Shown here: positions 14,590-18,939 of the stretch, one piece after another
Position numbering within the stretch: position 1 is the stretch's first letter
Layout: each line of letters starts with the position of its first letter
From: Paracoccaceae bacterium
Lineage (GTDB): Bacteria > Pseudomonadota > Alphaproteobacteria > Rhodobacterales > Rhodobacteraceae
Direction of reading: 5' to 3'
DNA length: 18,939 nt
Assembly: GCA_003250135.1 (NCBI GenBank)
Contig: QKHF01000031.1
Location: 1 to 18,939, forward strand
Notes under the pieces: model-generated
What the model saw: the letters and a program-made list of their open reading frames with translations, nothing else
Told to the model about the DNA's origin: nothing
Database searches by the model: none
Program-made: the position numbers and the translations under genes

Positions 14590-14713
14590 ACTCTCGAAGT
14601 ATTCAGATGGACACTAACGCGGCGCAGGGAATCGCCCGCCGCAGGTCAGGGGGCCAACCTACAAAAGCAGGCGGGCGCCCCGCAATCCCCTAAAATCGCT
14701 GGTGTGACGGATT

Positions 14714-14732
14714 TGCGACGCGATGCGTCGCA
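14714..14732. other. Hairpin just after rpsT
   Basis: A perfect 8-bp stem (TGCGACGC / GCGTCGCA) with a 3-base loop starts 11 bp after the rpsT stop codon. No T-run follows on the minus strand, so it resembles an RNA-stabilising or processing hairpin more than an intrinsic terminator. Confidence 0.5.
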
Positions 14733-14743
14733 GTCGCCCAACC

Positions 14744-15010
14744 TCAGGCGGTGAGCGCCTTCACGCGGCGCGCCAGGCGGGAAACCTTCCGGCTGGCGGT
14801 GTTCTTGTGCAGGATGCCCTTGTTGGCGCCGCGCATGATCTCGGGCTGAGCGGCGCGCAGGGCCTCCTTCGCCTTCTCGGCGTCGCCCGAGGCGATCGCC
14901 TCTTCGACGGCGCGGATAAAGGTGCGCACGCGGCTGCGGCGCGCGGTGTTGACTTCGGTGCGACGTTCGGTCTGGCGAACGCGCTTTTTGGCGGACGGCG
15001 AGTTAGCCAT
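14744..15010 (-). CDS. rpsT: 30S ribosomal protein S20
   Basis: A small, very basic ribosomal protein (88 residues) that binds 16S rRNA and helps early 30S assembly. The N terminus MANSPSAKKRVRQ and the helical, Arg/Lys-rich body with LHKNTASRKVSRLARRV near the C terminus are standard for S20. ATG 15010 is chosen over an in-frame start five codons upstream because S20 proteins begin MANxxSAKKR and GGGACGAG lies before it. It has its own promoter about 40-60 bp upstream. rpsT close to dnaA is a recurrent arrangement in Alphaproteobacteria. Confidence 0.97.
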   Translation of the reverse strand: MANSPSAKKRVRQTERRTEVNTARRSRVRTFIRAVEEAIASGDAEKAKEALRAAQPEIMRGANKGILHKNTASRKVSRLARRVKALTA

Positions 15011-15047
15011 GTGATCTCGTCCCAAGCGTCGTGAAAATCAGGCCGCG

Positions 15048-15076
15048 TCTATACTGTCGCGCCCCAGGGCCGTCAA
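15048..15076 (-). promoter_or_regulatory. Sigma70-type promoter of rpsT
   Basis: On the minus strand the -35 TTGACG (plus 15071-15076) and the -10 TATAGA (plus 15048-15053) are separated by exactly 17 bp. Transcription would begin near 15041, giving a ~30-nt leader to the rpsT start. This is the best promoter match I found in the window. Confidence 0.7.
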
Positions 15077-15077
15077 G

Positions 15078-15109
15078 GCCGAAACCGCGGCGTTTCGGGC
15101 GGTTTCGGC
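15078..15109. terminator. Perfect 11-bp hairpin after the enoyl-CoA hydratase gene
   Basis: GCCGAAACCGC and GCGGTTTCGGC form a perfect 11-bp stem with a 10-base loop, 17 bp after the hydratase stop codon and one base before the rpsT -35 box. No T-run follows it on the minus strand. It probably separates the two transcripts, though an operator or structural role is possible. Confidence 0.5.
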
Positions 15110-15113
15110 GCAG

Positions 15114-15122
15114 TGTGGATAA
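15114..15122 (-). promoter_or_regulatory. Perfect consensus DnaA box
   Basis: TGTGGATAA on the plus strand is the exact complement of the consensus TTATCCACA. It sits between the hydratase stop and the rpsT promoter, 37 bp upstream of the -35. No second exact box was found nearby, so it is more likely a regulatory or titration site than an origin, if functional. Confidence 0.55.
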
Positions 15123-15126
15123 CGCC

Positions 15127-15903
15127 TCAGCGGCCCTTGAACTGGGCTTTGCGCTTCTCGACGAAGGCCTCCATGCCTTCCTTCTGGTCTTCCGTGCCGA
15201 ACATCGCATGGAACATGCGCCGCTCGAACCTGAGTCCCTCGGCCAGAGTGGTCTCAAAGGCGGCGTTGACCGCCTCCTTGATCGCCAGCACGGCGATCGG
15301 CGGCATCTCCGAGATCTTGTCGGCGGCGGCGAGCGCCTCCTTGACCAGATCGTCGACCGGGAAGACCCGGCTGACGAGGCCGGCGCGCTCCGCCTCCTCG
15401 GCGCTCATGAAGCGCCCGGTAAGGCACATCTCCATCGCTTTCGACTTGCCGACGAAACGCGCCAGACGCTGACTGCCCCCCGCGCCGGGGATAACGCCGA
15501 TCGAGACCTCGGGCTGTCCGAACTTCGCCGTCTCCGAGGCGTAGATGAAGTCGCACATCATCGCCAGCTCGCACCCGCCGCCCAGCGCATAGCCCGACAC
15601 GGCGGCGATCAGCGGCTTGCGGGTCTTGGCCGCGGCCTCCCAGTTGGCGGTGATGAAATCCTCGCGATAGGCGTCGACGAAGCTCTTCTCGCGCATCTCC
15701 TTGATGTCGGCGCCGGCGGCGAAAGCCTTGTCCGAGCCGGTCAGGACCATGGCCTGGATCGCGTCATCGGCCTCGAACTTGCCCAGCGCGTCCGTCAGCT
15801 CATCCATCATCTGGTTGTTGAGCGCGTTCATCGCGTCGGGACGGTGCAGGCGGATCAGGCCAACATGGTCGCGGGTTTCGACAATCAGGGTCTCGTAGGC
15901 CAT
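15127..15903 (-). CDS. Enoyl-CoA hydratase/isomerase (crotonase) family protein
   Basis: A 258-residue cytoplasmic enzyme of the crotonase fold, most like short-chain enoyl-CoA hydratases that add water to trans-2-enoyl-CoA in beta-oxidation. The two catalytic glutamates are present: E112 in GGGCELAMMCD and E132 in GQPEVSIGVIPGAGG. The oxyanion hole is formed by the backbone around FAAGADI (61-67) and GYALGGG (104-110). With both glutamates and full length it is expected to be an active hydratase, but crotonase relatives differ in substrate and the context does not decide it. It follows mutM on the same strand after 78 bp and is followed by the rpsT promoter region. This neighbour pair is common near dnaA in Alphaproteobacteria. 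Confidence 0.94.
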   Translation of the reverse strand: MAYETLIVETRDHVGLIRLHRPDAMNALNNQMMDELTDALGKFEADDAIQAMVLTGSDKAFAAGADIKEMREKSFVDAYREDFITANWEAAAKTRKPLIAAVSGYALGGGCELAMMCDFIYASETAKFGQPEVSIGVIPGAGGSQRLARFVGKSKAMEMCLTGRFMSAEEAERAGLVSRVFPVDDLVKEALAAADKISEMPPIAVLAIKEAVNAAFETTLAEGLRFERRMFHAMFGTEDQKEGMEAFVEKRKAQFKGR

Positions 15904-15981
15904 TCGGCTGCCTCATTCGATATCGTGGGGGGCGCGGCGCGACTTAGCGGATCGCAGCCTCGCGATCAACCACCCTGACCG

Positions 15982-16848
15982 TCAGTGCTGACATTTTGGG
16001 CAATAGAAGCTGGAGCGCCCCGATTGGGGAATACGGCGGATGGTCCCGCGGCAATTCTGGGTCCTGCAGGGCCGCCCTTCTCGGTCATAGACCCGGAAAG
16101 CGTGCTGAAAATAGCCCAGTTCGCCGTCCGCCTGGCGATAGTCGCGCAGGCTGGAGCCGCCCGCCGCGATGGCGTCCATCAGCGTTTCGCGAATCGCCGT
16201 GGTAAGCGCGGCGATGCGAGGCCGCGAGATCGAACCCGCCGGACGCTTGGGTGCGACGCCAGCCCGATAGAGCGCCTCGCAGACATAGATATTGCCGAGG
16301 CCGGCGATGATTCTCTGATCCAGAAGCGCCGCTTTGATCGGCATGCGACGCCCAGCCAGCCGATCGGCGAGGTAATCCTCGTTGAACGCGTTGCCCAAGG
16401 GCTCCGGGCCAAGGGAGGCGAGCAGCCTGTGCGCGTCCAGATCGGCGGTCGGCCACAGGTCCATCGCGCCGAAGCGGCGGGCGTCATTGAAGACGACGCG
16501 CTTGCCGCCCTCGATATCGAACACCACGTGGTCGTGCTTGCCGTCCCCGAACGCCGAGTCGCCCGCCGCGCCGTGGTGGAATTCCCCCAACGTCGCGCCG
16601 CCGATCAGCAGCCGTCCGGACATGCCGAGATGAACGATCAGGGTTTCGTCGCCGTCGAGATCGATGAGAAGATATTTGGAGCGCCGCCGAAGCGGACCCA
16701 CGCGCCGCCCTGTCAGCCGCTCCGCAAATCGCTCGGGCAGCGGCCAGCGGAGATCGGGCCGCCTCTGGATCACGCGGACGAGGCGCCGACCGGCCATGAC
16801 CGGCTCCAGCCCCCGCCGGACCGTCTCGACTTCGGGTAATTCGGGCAT
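15982..16848 (-). CDS. mutM: Bifunctional DNA-formamidopyrimidine glycosylase/AP lyase
   Basis: Excises oxidised purines such as 8-oxoguanine and cleaves the resulting abasic site. It is 288 residues. The start is fixed at ATG 16848 by the MPELPEVE N terminus: after Met removal the proline is the catalytic nucleophile and the glutamate (E3) the general acid. The frame extends a little upstream from a TTG, which is rejected for that reason; GAAAGG lies before the ATG. K58 (RRSKYLL) is the conserved catalytic lysine. The C-terminal zinc finger has C261, C266, C283 and C286 with QSGRSSFYC; the first pair is spaced C-x4-C rather than C-x2-C, a spacing I associate with alphaproteobacterial MutM. 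It diverges from ubiE across 78 bp. Confidence 0.97.
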   Translation of the reverse strand: MPELPEVETVRRGLEPVMAGRRLVRVIQRRPDLRWPLPERFAERLTGRRVGPLRRRSKYLLIDLDGDETLIVHLGMSGRLLIGGATLGEFHHGAAGDSAFGDGKHDHVVFDIEGGKRVVFNDARRFGAMDLWPTADLDAHRLLASLGPEPLGNAFNEDYLADRLAGRRMPIKAALLDQRIIAGLGNIYVCEALYRAGVAPKRPAGSISRPRIAALTTAIRETLMDAIAAGGSSLRDYRQADGELGYFQHAFRVYDREGRPCRTQNCRGTIRRIPQSGRSSFYCPKCQH

Positions 16849-16907
16849 AGCGACCTTTCGACATTCCGTTGCGGCCCTTACCAAATCCCATGGAAGCCGC
16901 CGCCGGA

Positions 16908-16925
16908 GCGCGCTAGTTTGCGCGC
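16908..16925 (+). promoter_or_regulatory. GCGCGC inverted repeat directly before the ubiE start
   Basis: GCGCGC - TAGTTT - GCGCGC ends one base before the ubiE ATG. No Shine-Dalgarno sequence is present in the usual window. It could cover the start codon in the mRNA, or TAGTTT could be a -10 box giving a leaderless message. Confidence 0.35.
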
Positions 16926-16926
16926 C

Positions 16927-17700
16927 ATGACCAAGGACGCAAGCTCAGATACATCCACCGACTCCACGACCCATTTCGGCTTCCGCGAGGTGCGCGAGGG
17001 CGAGAAGGCCGGCCTCGTGCATGGCGTCTTCTCCAATGTCGCCTCGCGCTACGACCTGATGAACGACGTCATGTCGCTGCGCATCCACCGCCTGTGGAAG
17101 GACGCGCTGATCGACTGGATGGCGCCGCGGCCGGGCATGGCGCTGCTGGACGTCGCCGGCGGCACGGGAGACATCTCATTCCGCTTTCTCGACCGGCTGA
17201 AGGGCGAGGGCCACGCCACTGTCTGCGACATGACGGAATCGATGCTGATCGAGGGCCGCCGCCGCGCCGAGGAGAAGGGCCTTTCCGGCAAAGTCGACTG
17301 GGTCTGCGGCGACGCCATGAAGCTTCCCTTCGAGGACCGCAGCTTCGACGCCTACACCATCGCCTTCGGCATCCGTAACGTCACGCGGATCGAGGAGGCG
17401 CTGAGCGAGGCTTATCGCGTGCTGAGACCCGGCGGGCGGTTCCTCTGCCTCGAATTCAGCCAGATGCCGAATGACGGGCTGCAGAAGCTCTACGACCTCT
17501 ATTCCTTCAACGTGATCCCGGCGATGGGAGAACTGATCGCCAAGGACCGGGACTCCTATCAGTATCTGGTGGAATCGATCCGCAAGTTCCCCGATCAGGA
17601 GACCTTCGCCGGCATGATCCGCGCCGCCGGGTTCAGCCGCGTGAAATACCGCAATCTCAGCCAAGGCGTGGCGGCGATCCATTCGGGCTGGCGGCTCTGA
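16927..17700 (+). CDS. ubiE: Demethylmenaquinone/2-methoxy-6-polyprenyl-benzoquinol C-methyltransferase UbiE
   Basis: A SAM-dependent C-methyltransferase of the ubiquinone pathway (and menaquinone in organisms that make it). The 257 residues include FGFREV then VFSNVASRYDLMNDVMSLR near the start, the SAM-binding loop LDVAGGTGD (74-82), FGIRNVTRIEEAL, and VLRPGGRFLCLEFS, all UbiE signatures; the C terminus GVAAIHSGWRL is also typical. ATG 16927 is used; a TTG three codons upstream is in frame but unneeded. The gene lacks a clear ribosome site and has a GCGCGC inverted repeat before the ATG. It is followed after 4 bp by ubiB, so the two form an operon for one pathway. Confidence 0.96.
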   Translation: MTKDASSDTSTDSTTHFGFREVREGEKAGLVHGVFSNVASRYDLMNDVMSLRIHRLWKDALIDWMAPRPGMALLDVAGGTGDISFRFLDRLKGEGHATVCDMTESMLIEGRRRAEEKGLSGKVDWVCGDAMKLPFEDRSFDAYTIAFGIRNVTRIEEALSEAYRVLRPGGRFLCLEFSQMPNDGLQKLYDLYSFNVIPAMGELIAKDRDSYQYLVESIRKFPDQETFAGMIRAAGFSRVKYRNLSQGVAAIHSGWRL

Positions 17701-17704
17701 TCGC

Positions 17705-18939
17705 ATGATCCACGCGTTCCGGCATCTCTGGCGGCTCGGCCGCGTCGGCGCCACGCTGGAGCGCGCCGGCGCCATGACCCCCGTGCTGGACGCGTTCGAA
17801 GCCCCCACGCGCCTGCGCCTGATCATCCGCCTCATCTCGCGCCCGATCGCCTTTCTGGGCCACAAGGGCGAGGCGGACTTGCCGCCCGCCGCACGCGCCT
17901 TGCAGGCGCTGGGACCGGCTTACGTCAAGTTCGGGCAGGTGCTTTCCACACGACCGGACGTGACCGGGCGCGAACTGGCGCGCGAGCTGCGCGTGCTGCA
18001 GGACAAGCTGCCGCCGTTCAGCGACGCCGAGGCCCGCGCGACGGTCAAACGGGAGTTGGGCAAGCCCGTCGACGACCTCTTCTCCGAATTCGGCCCGTCG
18101 GTCGCCGCCGCCTCCATCGCGCAGGTGCATCCCGCCGTCGTTCGCGGGACCGGACGCAAGGTGGCGGTCAAGGTGCTGCGGCCGGAGATCGAGCGCGAGT
18201 TCCGCAAGGACGTCGACGCTTTCTATTTCGCCGCGGCGGTGATCGAGTTTTTCGTCCCCTACTCCCGCCGCCTGCGGCCCACCGCGGTGATCGAGCATTT
18301 CGACGGCGTGGTGACCACCGAGATGGACCTTCGGCTGGAGGCCTCGGCCGCCGCCGAATACCGGGCGAACTCGATGGACGACCCGATCATCGATGCGCCC
18401 GAGGTGATCTGGCCGCTGTCGGCCCGCCGGGTGATGACCACGGAATGGGTCGCGGGCACGCCGATGGGCGACCTCGAGGAGTTGCAGGCGAGGGGCTATG
18501 ACCTGCCCGCGCTGGCGGCGGGCATGATCCAGACCTTCCTGCGTCACGCGCTGCGTGACGGGTTCTTCCACGCCGACATGCATCAGGGCAACCTGAAGGT
18601 CGCCGAGGACGGCGCCACGATCGTCGCGCTCGATTTCGGCATCATGGGCCGGATCGACGCCCTGACCCGGCGCTATTACGCCGAGATCCTCTACGGCTTC
18701 CTGAAAAAGGACTACAAGCGCGTCGCCGAGGTGCATTTCGAGGCGGGCTACGTCCCCGCCGACAAGAATGTCGATGAATTCGCGCAGGCGCTTCGGGCGG
18801 TGGGCGAGCCAATCTTCGGGCAGGACGCCAGCCATATCTCGATGGGCCGGGTGCTGGCCTATCTGTTCGAGGTGACCGAGCGCTTCGGCATGCAGACCCG
18901 GACCGAGTTGATCCTCCTCCAACGGACCATGGTGGTGGT
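17705..18939 (+). CDS. ubiB: Ubiquinone biosynthesis protein UbiB (3' end outside window)
   Basis: An atypical ABC1/ADCK-family kinase-like ATPase needed for coenzyme Q biosynthesis, thought to act on the membrane-bound Coq intermediates. The frame starts at ATG 17705, 4 bp after the ubiE stop, and stays open to the last base, giving 411 residues of a family of about 500-550. Family motifs are the KxGQ motif as KFGQ (75-78), the Ala-rich nucleotide loop AAASIAQVH (134-142), the lysine K156 in VAVKVLRP, EMDLRLEA, the catalytic-loop equivalent HADMHQGN (289-296) and DFG (310-312). The C-terminal membrane helices expected of UbiB fall outside the window. The identification is secure. Confidence 0.95.
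   Translation, partial: MIHAFRHLWRLGRVGATLERAGAMTPVLDAFEAPTRLRLIIRLISRPIAFLGHKGEADLPPAARALQALGPAYVKFGQVLSTRPDVTGRELARELRVLQDKLPPFSDAEARATVKRELGKPVDDLFSEFGPSVAAASIAQVHPAVVRGTGRKVAVKVLRPEIEREFRKDVDAFYFAAAVIEFFVPYSRRLRPTAVIEHFDGVVTTEMDLRLEASAAAEYRANSMDDPIIDAPEVIWPLSARRVMTTEWVAGTPMGDLEELQARGYDLPALAAGMIQTFLRHALRDGFFHADMHQGNLKVAEDGATIVALDFGIMGRIDALTRRYYAEILYGFLKKDYKRVAEVHFEAGYVPADKNVDEFAQALRAVGEPIFGQDASHISMGRVLAYLFEVTERFGMQTRTELILLQRTMVV

Larger units (their letters stand above)
14377..14743. other. Gene-free spacer between rpsT and the rhodanese-like gene
   Basis: About 370 bp (340 if the GTG start of the rhodanese gene is used) without a gene I can support. The centre (about 14468-14535) is clearly more AT-rich than its surroundings, which would suit a promoter for the rhodanese-dnaA transcript, but no hexamer pair is convincing. 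It contains three hairpins, listed separately, and no DnaA box. A 66-codon plus-strand frame at 14493-14693 runs through both central hairpins and has no recognisable protein character. Confidence 0.6.

Noticed and set aside
14493..14693. A 66-codon plus-strand frame in the spacer upstream of the rhodanese gene
   Set aside because: It reads through two hairpins, has no clear ribosome site or protein-like composition, and resembles nothing I know.
13891..15126. Possible chromosomal origin (oriC) around dnaA-rpsT
   Set aside because: Only one exact DnaA box was found, with no box cluster beside the AT-rich stretch. In several Alphaproteobacteria the origin lies elsewhere, so an origin call is not supported.
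17657..18922. A 421-codon minus-strand open frame opposite ubiB
   Set aside because: ubiB motifs (KFGQ, AAAS, HADMHQGN, DFG) are clear in the plus frame, which simply has no stop inside the window; the minus frame is a shadow.

Overview
This is a GC-rich bacterial chromosomal segment that looks alphaproteobacterial. The main clue is the run mutM, enoyl-CoA hydratase, rpsT, rhodanese, dnaA, dnaN, recF, gyrB, together with MutM and DnaA proteins of the alphaproteobacterial type. A lineage such as Caulobacterales, Maricaulales or Rhodobacterales is plausible, but the genus cannot be named from the sequence alone. No tRNA, rRNA, insertion sequence, prophage, integron or CRISPR array is visible. 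Nearly all of it is core housekeeping DNA.

Layout. Positions 1-519 hold the 3' end of leuB on the plus strand. It faces a minus-strand group read from 3125 down to 532: a secreted SYLF-domain protein, a small secreted protein of unknown function, and a Na/Pi cotransporter-like membrane protein with a PhoU-like tail. asd (3286-4308, plus) diverges from that group and ends in a hairpin shared with the next minus-strand pair: a cytochrome c'-type protein followed by a membrane-anchored diheme cytochrome c (5812 down to 4372). A beta-carbonic anhydrase (6575-5895) lies just downstream of gyrB.

The centre is the replication block, read entirely on the minus strand from about 14376 down to 6621: rhodanese-like protein, dnaA, dnaN, recF, two small uncharacterised genes, gyrB. 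recF, the two small genes and gyrB are linked by ATGA and TGATG overlaps and a 4-bp gap, so they look translationally coupled. The two small proteins share a motif at the same place near their N termini ([FW]EQ-x4-W-x2-Q-x3-W), which suggests an ancient tandem duplication. They are the best candidate for something undescribed here.

Upstream of the block are rpsT, which has a good sigma70-type promoter, an enoyl-CoA hydratase/isomerase family gene, and mutM. A perfect DnaA box and a long perfect hairpin lie between the hydratase gene and the rpsT promoter. The only gene-free stretch above 300 bp is about 14377-14743. It carries several hairpins, including back-to-back terminator-like structures, but no gene I can support.

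At the right end, ubiE and ubiB run on the plus strand, divergent from mutM, as a ubiquinone-biosynthesis pair. ubiB runs off the end of the window.
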